A DNA stretch of 55,306 bases, from positions 1 through 55,306 of the forward strand of contig JAHIKI010000008.1 of NCBI GenBank assembly GCA_018897435.1, read 5' to 3'. Shown piece after piece: positions 8,977 through 15,593 of this stretch. Under the pieces are notes generated by a model. The model was not told where the DNA came from. It made no database searches and saw nothing but the letters and a program-made list of their open reading frames with translations. Source of the DNA: Acidobacteriota bacterium (GTDB lineage: Bacteria > Acidobacteriota > Aminicenantia > UBA2199). The stretch's first letter is position 1; every line of letters starts with the position of its first letter. A program made the translations under genes and the position numbers.

Positions 8977-9136
8977 TCATATAAGCCCGCGGTCCTTCAG
9001 GATCGATTTGGCTTCCTGGCCGGAAAATTGCAGGTAAACTGCCGTTGTGTTCAGGTTTGCATGGCCCAGGATCTGCTGCACGATCGTTAACGGCACGCCG
9101 GCCCGGACCATTTCCAGGGCCCGGGTATGGCGCAGA
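8977..9136 (-). pseudogene. Truncated copy of the tyrosine-recombinase 3' end
   Basis: About 160 bases are nearly identical to 10382-10541, the 3' end of the recombinase gene, from the stop codon up to the Arg-His box. The reading keeps RHTRALEMVRAGVPLTIVQQ, LGHANLNTTAVYLQF and the terminal KDRGLI, so it retains the last catalytic Arg/His/Tyr but lacks everything upstream. It lies in the same orientation as the full gene, making a direct repeat around the zeta-toxin-like pair. Confidence 0.88.
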
Positions 9137-9180
9137 AGGGATGATAAGTTTAGCGAAGACAACTTGCATAAAGATGATCT

Positions 9181-9202
9181 AAACGCAAATACACTTGCGT
9201 TT
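9181..9202. repeat. Short perfect hairpin (8-bp arms)
   Basis: AAACGCAA, a 6-base loop, TTGCGTTT. It lies 45 bases from the recombinase remnant and just before a longer imperfect hairpin. No poly-T follows, so it is not a typical terminator. Confidence 0.5.
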
Positions 9203-9227
9203 GGTAATTCAATGGCTTGAGCATTTG

Positions 9228-9284
9228 GAACCTTAGAATAAATGATTTACGCTTTTTGCGTAGTTCATTTATTTCCAAAAGTTC
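9228..9284. repeat. Long imperfect inverted repeat
   Basis: The left arm GAACCTTAGAATAAATGA.. and the right arm (reverse complement GAACTTTTGGAAATAAATGA..) pair over about 25 bases with bulges, around a loop centred on the T-run at 9253-9257. Bulged long arms of this kind are reminiscent of recombination-site hairpins. A shared repeat copy follows 20 bases downstream. Function is not shown. Confidence 0.45.
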
Positions 9285-9304
9285 TAATCCCTCCTTGCTG
9301 CGCA

Positions 9305-9350
9305 GGGCTATAAGCCGAATGGAAAAAGTAATAATGAAAGCTGGTACCAT
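9305..9350 (+). repeat. Island repeat, copy 1
   Basis: The core AATGGAAAAAGTAATAATGA plus a CTGGTACCA end is shared with copies at 11442-11490 and 13246-13294. This copy is the most divergent (GGGCTATAAGCC start, a 2-3 base gap before CTGGTACC). It lies about 150 bases upstream of the zeta-toxin-like gene, in the same orientation as the cargo gene. Confidence 0.8.
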
Positions 9351-9504
9351 TACTTTCTTGAACGCATTGAAATTCTATGAGATAATAATGCCACATTTGA
9401 TGTCATTTTCAAAGTTTTATTGTATTAGTGTTGTGATGAGTTGTGGTAATAGCACGTTGAGAGCAATTGTGGCATGGAAAAATCAACCATAAAGAGTAAC
9501 CCAA

Positions 9505-10077
9505 ATGCATAGAATCTTCATGATCAGCGGGCCAAATGGAGCAGGCAAAACTACAACCGCCATGGATCTGATGCCGGATCTGCTCGATTGCGAAGAATAT
9601 GTAAACGCCGATGCGATCGCAGCCGGCCTTTCCCCATTCAAACCGGAAGCGACAGCTATTCAGGCCGGAAGGCTCATGTTGCAGAGAATTCATGAGCTCG
9701 CAGATCAAAAAAAAGATTTTGCATTTGAAACAACCATGGCTTCACGATCATTCCTCCCATTTCTGCTGCAATGCAAAGGCAATGGCTACACTGTGCATCT
9801 CTTGTTCTTATGGCTTCACTCGCCTGAACTTGCTTTAAAACGAGTCGCTTCCAGAGTGCTCAATGGCGGACATCATGTCCCGGATGAATTTGTACTGCGA
9901 AGATATAAATCTGGTCTTAAGAATTTCTTTAAACTTTATATTCCCATAGCAAACACTTGGATTTTGTATGACAATTCTTCCAGGAGCCCGGTTTTAATTG
10001 CCCAGAAGGCTACCGAGCAGTCCCTGGAAATCATTGATGAGCAAATATGGAAGACAATTCAGGAGGCAATAAAATGA
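9505..10077 (+). CDS. Zeta-toxin-like P-loop kinase
   Basis: The 190-aa protein starts with ISGPNGAGKTTTAMDLM (Walker A). It continues with YVNADAIAAGLSPFKPE, the Asp-containing strand of zeta/AAA_33 kinases, then FAFETTMASRSFLPFL, the FETT motif, and RVLNGGHHVPDEFVLRRY, the GGHxVP...RRY segment usual in this family. Classical zeta toxins phosphorylate UDP-N-acetylglucosamine. Many chromosomal relatives of this short type have no proven toxicity. The stop overlaps the start of the next small gene by ATGA, so the two are translationally coupled. The unit sits between a truncated and a full copy of a recombinase gene. Confidence 0.85.
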   Translation: MHRIFMISGPNGAGKTTTAMDLMPDLLDCEEYVNADAIAAGLSPFKPEATAIQAGRLMLQRIHELADQKKDFAFETTMASRSFLPFLLQCKGNGYTVHLLFLWLHSPELALKRVASRVLNGGHHVPDEFVLRRYKSGLKNFFKLYIPIANTWILYDNSSRSPVLIAQKATEQSLEIIDEQIWKTIQEAIK

Positions 10078-10268
10078 CCAATGAAGAAAAAATCGATCTG
10101 AACAAAAAAATAGATATTGGGGTACGAAGAGCCGCTGCAAGGGCGCAGGCTGAGCACAAAAAGGCTGGACGGTCAATTTTTATTTGGGAGGACGGAAAGG
10201 TAGTAGAAGTCCCACCTGAAAAGATTCAATTGCCCGAGGAAAAAATAGATAGTGAAAAAGGGCAATAA
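10074..10268 (+). CDS. Small partner protein of the zeta-like kinase (possible antitoxin)
   Basis: The 64-aa charged protein starts at the ATG within the ATGA overlap with the upstream kinase gene. It is rich in Lys/Arg/Glu: an amphipathic N-terminal helix (RRAAARAQAEHKKAG), then IFIWEDGKVVEVPPEKI. Similar short proteins commonly follow zeta-like kinases. No DNA-binding motif is evident. The role as neutralising partner is inferred from coupling and size alone; it differs from the epsilon antitoxin in order (downstream, not upstream). Confidence 0.7.
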   Translation: MTNEEKIDLNKKIDIGVRRAAARAQAEHKKAGRSIFIWEDGKVVEVPPEKIQLPEEKIDSEKGQ

Positions 10269-10381
10269 GTGAAGACAAATTCCGTGTTGGTATTATATTG
10301 CTAAAGGCATTGGCAAAATTATATTGTATCATAGGTTGAGTGGGTCCTGGGGTATAATATTTTCCGAATTCTGCGTTCGCC

Positions 10382-11020
10382 TCATATAAGCCCGCGGTCC
10401 TTCAGGATCGCTTTGGCTTCCTGGCCGGAAAATTGCAGGTAAACTGCCGTTGTGTTCAGGTTGGCATGGCCCAGGATCTGCTGTACGATCGTTAACGGCA
10501 CGCCGGCCCGGACCATTTCCAGGGCCCGGGTGTGGCGCAGGACGTGCGGATGGGCAAGGGTCTTGGAAAATCCGCAGTCCAGGGTAAGCTTTTGAAACAG
10601 CCTGAAAAAATTTGAACGGTTGACTGAAAAAGCTTTGCCCTTCATTTCGGGATACTGCGCCAGGTAACGGGCCAGTTTGTTTACCGCCTGCAGGGGCACG
10701 GAAACCATTTTTCTCATGTTCTTTTTATGGGGGTTGTGCCGCTTCAGGACCGCCAGGGTAACATCACCAGCGCGATAATCCACATCGACCTGGTCATCGA
10801 TGCCGGCGACCTCGGAGATCCGGGCGCCGGTAAAGCGCAAAAACAAAAACATGAGAAAGTAACGTCCCCTTATGCGGGCGACCCTGGGTCCCGGTGCCTT
10901 TTCGAAATAATCCCGGAATTTTGCGGTCAATATTTTGAGCTGTTTTTCATTCAAGTAATCAATATTCCGCCCGACCTGATTTGAGACCTGAAGGCCGTAA
11001 TATGGGTTTACGGAAGTCAT
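10382..11020 (-). CDS. Short tyrosine recombinase / integrase (catalytic domain only)
   Basis: The 212-aa protein carries the full tyrosine-recombinase set: Arg in FTGARISEVAGID, a Lys-containing beta-hairpin (LAVLKRHNPHKKN), HPHVLRHTRA (HxxR), LGHANLNTTAVYLQF (His/Trp position and nucleophilic Tyr). Normal XerC/D or phage integrases are about 300 aa; only about 40 residues precede the catalytic domain here, so the core-binding SAM-like domain is missing. It starts in a 4-nt overlap with the DUF6922-like gene. Its 3' end is duplicated at 8977-9136. It is the best candidate for the enzyme that shaped this island. Confidence 0.9.
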   Translation of the reverse strand: MTSVNPYYGLQVSNQVGRNIDYLNEKQLKILTAKFRDYFEKAPGPRVARIRGRYFLMFLFLRFTGARISEVAGIDDQVDVDYRAGDVTLAVLKRHNPHKKNMRKMVSVPLQAVNKLARYLAQYPEMKGKAFSVNRSNFFRLFQKLTLDCGFSKTLAHPHVLRHTRALEMVRAGVPLTIVQQILGHANLNTTAVYLQFSGQEAKAILKDRGLI

Positions 11021-11271
11021 TTTAATAAACCTTTAAAATATGCTTTCCAAAATAAAGCTCTTCTTCTGGAAAGGCCTGGGTGATTATAAAGACATTCTTT
11101 AATTCTTTCATTTGTATAGTGATCAAACATCCATTTAACCTCCTGATCGTCTCCATACTCTAAAAAACGTTGAATGATATAGAAATCGTATTTATCAAGA
11201 TCGATTGCCGAAACATCTGATTCCCAAAAAAGCATTTTGAAATTGTTAAGGTTTTCAATGCATTTTTTCAC
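11017..11271 (-). CDS. DUF6922-like small protein, cotranscribed with the recombinase
   Basis: I place the start at the GTG at 11271 because a TTGACA/CATTAT promoter ends 6 nt before it; a longer frame exists upstream but would overlap that promoter. The 84-aa product reads MLFWESDVSAIDLDKYDFYI, then IQRFLEYGDDQEVKWMFDHY and LSRRRALFWKAYF. This pattern (LFWd.d...iD...d..fII.RvLeyGd...w.w....Y) is that of DUF6922 proteins, usually found beside AbiEii-type nucleotidyltransferases. The nearest such nucleotidyltransferase here is 2.3 kb away. It overlaps the recombinase start by ATGA-type coupling. Confidence 0.7.
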   Translation of the reverse strand: MKKCIENLNNFKMLFWESDVSAIDLDKYDFYIIQRFLEYGDDQEVKWMFDHYTNERIKECLYNHPGLSRRRALFWKAYFKGLLK

Positions 11272-11277
11272 TATCAA

Positions 11278-11306
11278 ATAATGTACGAAATGCTGTGAAG
11301 TGTCAA
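11278..11306 (-). promoter_or_regulatory. Promoter of the DUF6922-like/recombinase operon
   Basis: On the minus strand TTGACA (11301-11306), an exact 17-nt spacer and CATTAT (11278-11283) end 6 nt before the GTG at 11271. No ribosome site fits between, so the message would be leaderless. Confidence 0.6.
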
Positions 11307-11343
11307 TGCTCAGCTGCGGCCATGATCTGCTCCAAAAAACCAA

Positions 11344-11645
11344 TATTGCATCCCTGAAAGCTTATTTAAAATCGAAAAGTTTCGAATCGGTCGCAAACCA
11401 TACCAATTTTATTGTTGTAGCAAAACGCCTGTGATCCGCCCGGGCTGTAAGCGGAATTGGAAAAGTAATAATGAAAGACCTGGTACCAATACTTAGGATC
11501 TGATCAGTTGGATTCTTGCTTTTTTTGTCAGGATTTTGCCCTGGAACAATTTTTTGGTTCTGGCTTTGCCAGGTTAAGTAAAAACCAAATTAAGTATGCT
11601 CGTATATTGGTCCGGACCAATAAACGATCAGCAAGATAATGGTCC
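11344..11645 (+). other. Intergenic region between divergent island genes
   Basis: No gene is supported. It contains island repeat copy 2 (11442-11490), preceded by a TAGCAAAACGCC stretch that recurs as TGGCAAAACGCC at 13143-13154. The rest is AT-rich and without clear signals. Confidence 0.5.
11442..11490 (+). repeat. Island repeat, copy 2
   Basis: The 49-bp copy begins GGGCTGTAAGCGGAATTGG and ends ATGAAAGACCTGGTACCAAT. It differs from copy 3 (13246-13294) at only one or two positions. It lies 193 bases upstream of the AAA_14 ATPase gene, same orientation. Confidence 0.9.
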
Positions 11646-11674
11646 TTGACTTTTTGAATAATATGGATTAAAAT
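11646..11674 (+). promoter_or_regulatory. Promoter of the AAA_14/DUF4143 gene, leaderless spacing
   Basis: TTGACT (11646-11651), a 17-nt spacer and TAAAAT (11669-11674), with 8 nt to the ATG at 11683. No Shine-Dalgarno. Confidence 0.6.
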
Positions 11675-11682
11675 TCGTTTCT

Positions 11683-12882
11683 ATGAAACGAATTTATGAA
11701 AATCTTATTCTGAATCATTTGCAGTCAGCACGACAAATGGTTATGCTGACCGGACCCAGGCAGGTAGGGAAAACCACTACTGCGCGGGAAGTAAAAAAAG
11801 ACCATTATTATCTGATTTGGGATAATATAGTCCAGCGCAGGATTATTGTCTCCGGTCCTGATGCTGTTGCCAACCATATAAATCTTCAAGAGCTCAAAGC
11901 TGACATGCCATTATTGATCCTTGATGAAATCCACAAATACTCAAAATGGAAGGAATTTCTTAAGGGTTTTTTTGATGTATATGGCAAGGATTGCCAGGTA
12001 ATTATAACGGGTAGTTCACGCATGAATATATATAAAAAGGGCGGGGACAGTCTCATGGGGCGCTATTTTTCCTATCGCATGCATCCCCTTTCAATTCGGG
12101 AGTTAATAAATCCTGGCCTGTTGAAAAAAGAAATATGTTCACCTGTACGTCTCGATCAGGATTCTCTCAATAATCTTTTGGAGTTCGGCGGGTTTCCGGA
12201 GCCTTTTTTGCGCTCTGACAAGCGCTTTTATAATCGCTGGAAACGTTTGAGAACAGAACAGTTCTTTAAGGAAGATATCAGAGATCTGACAAATATCGTA
12301 GAGATTGGCAGGCTGGAATTATTGGCAGAATTGATAAGGGAATACAGTGGGAAAATGCTCAATTACAGCACCATTTCAACTCATATCAATACGCCCCTGG
12401 ATACTGTTCTCAGGTGGATAGCCATTCTCGAATCCATGTATTACTGTTATACCATCCGGCCATGGTTTAAAAATATTCCCAAATCTTTGCGCAAACAACC
12501 GAAGATTTATCTATGGGATTGGAGTTTAGTAAAAGACAAGGGAGCAAAAATCGAGAATTTTTTGGCTTCACATCTGCTGAAAGCGGTACATTTTTGGACA
12601 GATGCCGGATTTGGAGATTTCGGCTTGTTCTATCTCCGAGATAAACAAAAACGGGAAGTGGATTTTTTGATAACCAGGGACAATCATCCCTTTTTTTTAG
12701 TAGAATCAAAATTCTCGGAAACAAAATCTATAAATCCTTCATTGGCATACTTTCAAAAACAAACATCTGCTCCTCATGCATTTCAGGTTGCCTTCGCTAT
12801 GGATTATGTCGACCGGGATTGTTTTGCTGAAAAAAGACCGGTACGTGTTCCCCTTATCACCCTGTTATCCCAGTTGATTTAA
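11683..12882 (+). CDS. AAA_14 / DUF4143 ATP-binding protein
   Basis: The 399-aa protein has Walker A TGPRQVGKTTTAREV (about residues 23-37), Walker B LLILDEIHKYSKWKEFLKGF (about 86-105), a sensor-like VIITGSSRMNIYKKGGDSL and GRYFSYRMHPLSIREL. The second half is DUF4143 with a winged-helix part (NYSTISTHINTPLDTVLRWI) and the C-terminal nuclease-like core EVDFLITRDNHPFFLVESKF, which retains the D...E.K signature of the restriction-endonuclease fold. These ATPases are common, often horizontally moved, and of unknown cellular role. It stands alone behind an island repeat. Confidence 0.92.
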   Translation: MKRIYENLILNHLQSARQMVMLTGPRQVGKTTTAREVKKDHYYLIWDNIVQRRIIVSGPDAVANHINLQELKADMPLLILDEIHKYSKWKEFLKGFFDVYGKDCQVIITGSSRMNIYKKGGDSLMGRYFSYRMHPLSIRELINPGLLKKEICSPVRLDQDSLNNLLEFGGFPEPFLRSDKRFYNRWKRLRTEQFFKEDIRDLTNIVEIGRLELLAELIREYSGKMLNYSTISTHINTPLDTVLRWIAILESMYYCYTIRPWFKNIPKSLRKQPKIYLWDWSLVKDKGAKIENFLASHLLKAVHFWTDAGFGDFGLFYLRDKQKREVDFLITRDNHPFFLVESKFSETKSINPSLAYFQKQTSAPHAFQVAFAMDYVDRDCFAEKRPVRVPLITLLSQLI

Positions 12883-13377
12883 AATACGGAAAACTCCTCC
12901 CGGTCAATTCAGCATAGGGTTTCTTTTTATTATGGAATTGGCAAATCTCCTGGGCCGCCTGTGCCGAACCGGCGAATCCATGCCCTTGAGGAAAAGTCAT
13001 AAAATCAGCCACTGACAATCATTTTCCTATAAGACTTTTTCCCAAAACTCAGTGTTCATCGTTGAGACGCGCCCCAATGCCTTCTTCAAATATGGAAAGC
13101 GTGCAAGTGGTCACGATCTACAACAAAATAATCATTTTGCTGTGGCAAAACGCCGGGGATCAGCTCTGGGCAAAAATGCCGGCGCTGTTTCGGGCGAGCC
13201 GATAGACGCGATTAGGTTCAATTCCACGATCCCAACAAATGTGCGGGGCTGTAAGCGGAATGGAAAAAGTAATAATGAAAGACCTGGTACCAATGTCTAG
13301 GGCATGAATCGGCAATGGCCGAGCAGCTCGTCCACATTCCCTAGGGTCAATAAAATGATTAAAAACTATTTTAGTGG
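12883..13377 (+). other. Intergenic region with island repeat copy 3
   Basis: About 500 bases without a supported gene. An imperfect inverted repeat (GAGGAAAAGTCATAA near 12988 against CCTATAAGACTTTTTCC near 13026) and a TGGCAAAACGCC block shared with copy 2's upstream flank are present. The 49-bp repeat copy follows at 13246. Confidence 0.45.
13246..13294 (+). repeat. Island repeat, copy 3
   Basis: GGGCTGTAAGCGGAATGGAA to ATGAAAGACCTGGTACCAAT, 49 bases. It is nearly identical to copy 2 and more distantly like copy 1. It lies about 95 bases upstream of the small protein/nucleotidyltransferase pair. Confidence 0.9.
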
Positions 13378-13390
13378 TATACTTTTAATG

Positions 13391-13600
13391 ATGAATCAGA
13401 ACGAGATTTACCTTGATAACTTGAATATGGCATTTCAATTATCGGGCTTTCTTATCGAACTAAAGATAAAATACTATTGCAAATTGTTTCCAGACAAATC
13501 TAAAGATGAAGTCTCACGGATCGTCTATAAAGAATTGGTTGATTATAAAGAAAAGGAACTAAAAAATGCAGCCCGACAATACGCTAAATCAAATCTTTGA
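13391..13600 (+). CDS. Small helical protein upstream of the nucleotidyltransferase
   Basis: The 69-aa product (MNQNEIYLDNLNMAFQLSG.. to ..ARQYAKSNL) is alpha-helical and Lys-rich. An extended -10 (TGG-TATACT, TATACT at 13378-13383) ends 7 nt before this ATG, so I prefer it to the ATG at 13388; a longer frame upstream is less likely. It overlaps the next gene by 35 bases in another frame, implying tight coupling. By size and position it may be the antitoxin or accessory partner of the nucleotidyltransferase. No family recognised. Confidence 0.65.
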   Translation: MNQNEIYLDNLNMAFQLSGFLIELKIKYYCKLFPDKSKDEVSRIVYKELVDYKEKELKNAARQYAKSNL

Positions 13601-14156
13601 GAAACTCGTCCAAGAGTTAGATAAAAAAAAAATTAAATTCAGTATTGCCGGCGCTTTCGCCGTTTCCCTATATGCCGGTCCCCGCGCAACGTCTGATATT
13701 GACCTGGTAACTTTTCTTGATAAAGGAAGTAGAGAAAAAGTTGTTTCAATACTTGATAAGAATTTCAAATTGCTGCAAAGCAATCAAAAAACAATCCCAA
13801 TGAGATTCTACGAAATATGGCGTAATATAGTCAAAATTGAAAATACCAGCTCTATTATTGTTCCAATAGATTTTATAATTGTCCCCAATGATTATTTACC
13901 AGGCGTTTTAAATAGGTCTGTTATTTTGAGAATAGACAATTCAGATATTCGGTTCCTATCAAAAGAAGATTTAATTTTAATGAAGCTCGATTCCACCAGG
14001 GCAAAAGACATTGATGATATAGAAAGAATCATCAAGGGGCCAGAGGGGATCGATTACGATTATATTAATAGCTGGGCAAAGAAATATTCATTACACACAG
14101 AAATTCTCGATAAATTTAGAAAAGATATAAAAATGGATTTTGGACCAGAACTTTAA
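13566..14156 (+). CDS. Nucleotidyltransferase-fold protein (AbiEii/DUF6036-like)
   Basis: The 196-aa protein contains FSIAGAFAVSLYAGPRATSD followed by IDLVTFLD: the G[GA]xA...R.T.DiDl signature of polymerase-beta-like nucleotidyltransferases, with two of the three metal-binding Asp in TSDIDLV. A later Asp (PIDFIIV) fits the third. FLSKEDLILMKLDSTRAKDI matches the helical end typical of AbiEii/DUF6036 toxins. These enzymes are often toxins that modify tRNA or other RNAs. The gene is AT-rich compared with core genes. Confidence 0.82.
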   Translation: MQPDNTLNQIFEKLVQELDKKKIKFSIAGAFAVSLYAGPRATSDIDLVTFLDKGSREKVVSILDKNFKLLQSNQKTIPMRFYEIWRNIVKIENTSSIIVPIDFIIVPNDYLPGVLNRSVILRIDNSDIRFLSKEDLILMKLDSTRAKDIDDIERIIKGPEGIDYDYINSWAKKYSLHTEILDKFRKDIKMDFGPEL

Positions 14157-14606
14157 AACGAGATCCGAACCTGGCCGGTGCTCAGTGAGGTGGTCTTGAC
14201 AAGCAAGACCACCTCGTCAGCATCTAATGGAACGGAGTTATGCTTATGGTAAACGTTTTGGTTATAAGCGGGCTCGCTGGCGGGCATTGTGGAGGGTAAG
14301 CATCCAGCAGCTCCTGGTGGTGACGATGCAAAACCTGAAAAAACTATCCCAATATGGGAATTTGGAAAGCAAAACAAATGGAATGGTTATACTCAGTGGG
14401 AATCGATGGGGAATTTTTTATCAAAAGTTTATTTATTGGTGCCGTGTAACTTCAATCATTCCGAATCTTCGGTTTAGGTTAGAATATTAAAAATGGTTTT
14501 TTTTACCCTAATTGGGCAACAGCCCGTCAAAAATGAACTTTTAGGAAACGTGGACGGGGTAAGACTTTATTACTTTTTACTGAAAAACCTGGAGGCCAAG
14601 ATAGAA
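14157..14606 (+). other. Gene-poor stretch between the nucleotidyltransferase and HigA
   Basis: About 450 bases. Apart from the hairpin at 14187-14215 I see only a possible plus-strand protein remnant around 14260-14477 (..PEKTIPIWEFGKQNKWNGY.., no start or ribosome site, family not recognised). Confidence 0.4.
14187..14215. terminator. 12-bp perfect hairpin after the nucleotidyltransferase gene
   Basis: GAGGTGGTCTTG, loop ACAAG, CAAGACCACCTC. It begins 31 bases after the stop codon. It may end the transcript, but no T-run follows, so a structured recombination site is equally possible. Confidence 0.45.
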
Positions 14607-14948
14607 CTATGAAGCGTGCATTTTTGAGCGGCCGTTTGAGCGCTTCGGAATCAACTTGATTTCAAGGCGGCAGCCAACCGCCCGGGCATATTTTTTGAGA
14701 GTGGCCAGGGATGGGGCATGCTTGCCGGATGATTCAAGGCGGGAAACAGCGCTTTTGGTCGTCGCCATCAATTTGGCAACCCCTTCCTGAGTCAAGCCGG
14801 ATTTGCAACGCGCGGCGATCATCTCCCGGATCACGGCATACTCTTCTTCCAGACCTTCGTATGCTTTCTTGAAACCTTTGCGTTTTTTGGCCTTGCCAAT
14901 AAACGCTTTATGATCGTGGGGGACGGGTTTGTATTTCAGTTCAGCCAT
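14607..14948 (-). CDS. HigA-type XRE antitoxin
   Basis: The 113-aa protein has a helix-turn-helix of the XRE/HigA type in the middle: REMIAARCKSGLTQEGVAKL, then MATTKSAVSRLESS and PSLATLKKYARAVG. The N-terminal 40 residues are charged and helical, as in HigA of the host-inhibition group. Its start overlaps the end of the toxin gene by 8 bases (14941-14948). It probably binds the palindrome at 15277-15294 and represses the operon. Confidence 0.87.
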   Translation of the reverse strand: MAELKYKPVPHDHKAFIGKAKKRKGFKKAYEGLEEEYAVIREMIAARCKSGLTQEGVAKLMATTKSAVSRLESSGKHAPSLATLKKYARAVGCRLEIKLIPKRSNGRSKMHAS

Positions 14949-15267
14949 TCTTTACCTCCTTCATTCTTTTCCGGGCTATCTTTAATTCATACTCCGGAGT
15001 GCTTTTTGTTTTCTTGATGAACGCATGGAGTATCACGATGCGCCGTTTTATCAGAAAACAGTAAAACGCTCGTCCAATACCTTCTTTTCCCTTCAGCCTC
15101 AACTCGAAAAGCCCACTGCCCATAATGCGCGAATGTGGCATGCGCAAGTTCGGCCCAAACTCGGCCAACAGTTCCACGAGGCGCGCATAGTCGGCTAAAA
15201 TACCATCAGGCCAGTTCTCAATTTCGGCTTTAACGCGCGGGTGAAAATAGGTGATGGCATAGCTCAT
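14941..15267 (-). CDS. HigB/RelE-type toxin (phage Gp49-like)
   Basis: The product is 108 aa from the ATG at 15267. An earlier ATG at 15303 lies inside the -35 box and is unlikely. Sequence features fit Gp49-like/HigB mRNA interferases: VKAEIENWPDGILADYARLV, LRMPHSRIMGSGLFELRLKG, a conserved Arg/Lys-rich strand (FYCFLIKRRIVILHAFIKKT) and a C-terminal IARKRMKEV helix. Toxin gene before antitoxin gene is the HigBA order. Confidence 0.87.
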   Translation of the reverse strand: MSYAITYFHPRVKAEIENWPDGILADYARLVELLAEFGPNLRMPHSRIMGSGLFELRLKGKEGIGRAFYCFLIKRRIVILHAFIKKTKSTPEYELKIARKRMKEVKNG

Positions 15268-15274
15268 CAAAACA

Positions 15275-15303
15275 TAGTTAGCATATTTGCTAACATTTGT
15301 CAA
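15275..15303 (-). promoter_or_regulatory. higBA promoter with internal operator palindrome
   Basis: On the minus strand: TTGACA (15298-15303), 17-nt spacer, TAACTA (15275-15280), 7 nt to the toxin ATG. The perfect palindrome GTTAGC-N6-GCTAAC (15277-15294) fills the spacer and enters the -10, an ideal site for autorepression by the XRE antitoxin. The message would be leaderless. Confidence 0.75.
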
Positions 15304-15593
15304 CTTGCGATTAGAAAAAAAATGCTAAGGAATCTCCAGGGTCGTGTCCCAATGAACTTTGAATTATGTCGAAAGCAAAGGAAAAACTGGGTAACGATGC
15401 GACTTTTCGCCGGTGAGATTTACTTTTTCTTGATCGGATTCAATTTCTGGGAGGGCCCAGGGACGGTTTTTTTTATTTTTAGAATTTTCTGATACAGAAA
15501 AACCATAAAGTTCACACGACTGACTCGGATCGGCGCAGTGGTCAAGACCTGCAAGGATGGGGCTGCCTGTAACCAATGTGTGAAAAAGCGCTC

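Noticed and set aside
9305..14156. Classical mobile integron
   Set aside because: The recombinase lacks IntI-specific extra helix signs, and the repeats are not attC-like (no GTTRRRY core pairs, no bulged palindrome of the right size). The cassette-like look is reported, not the integron itself.
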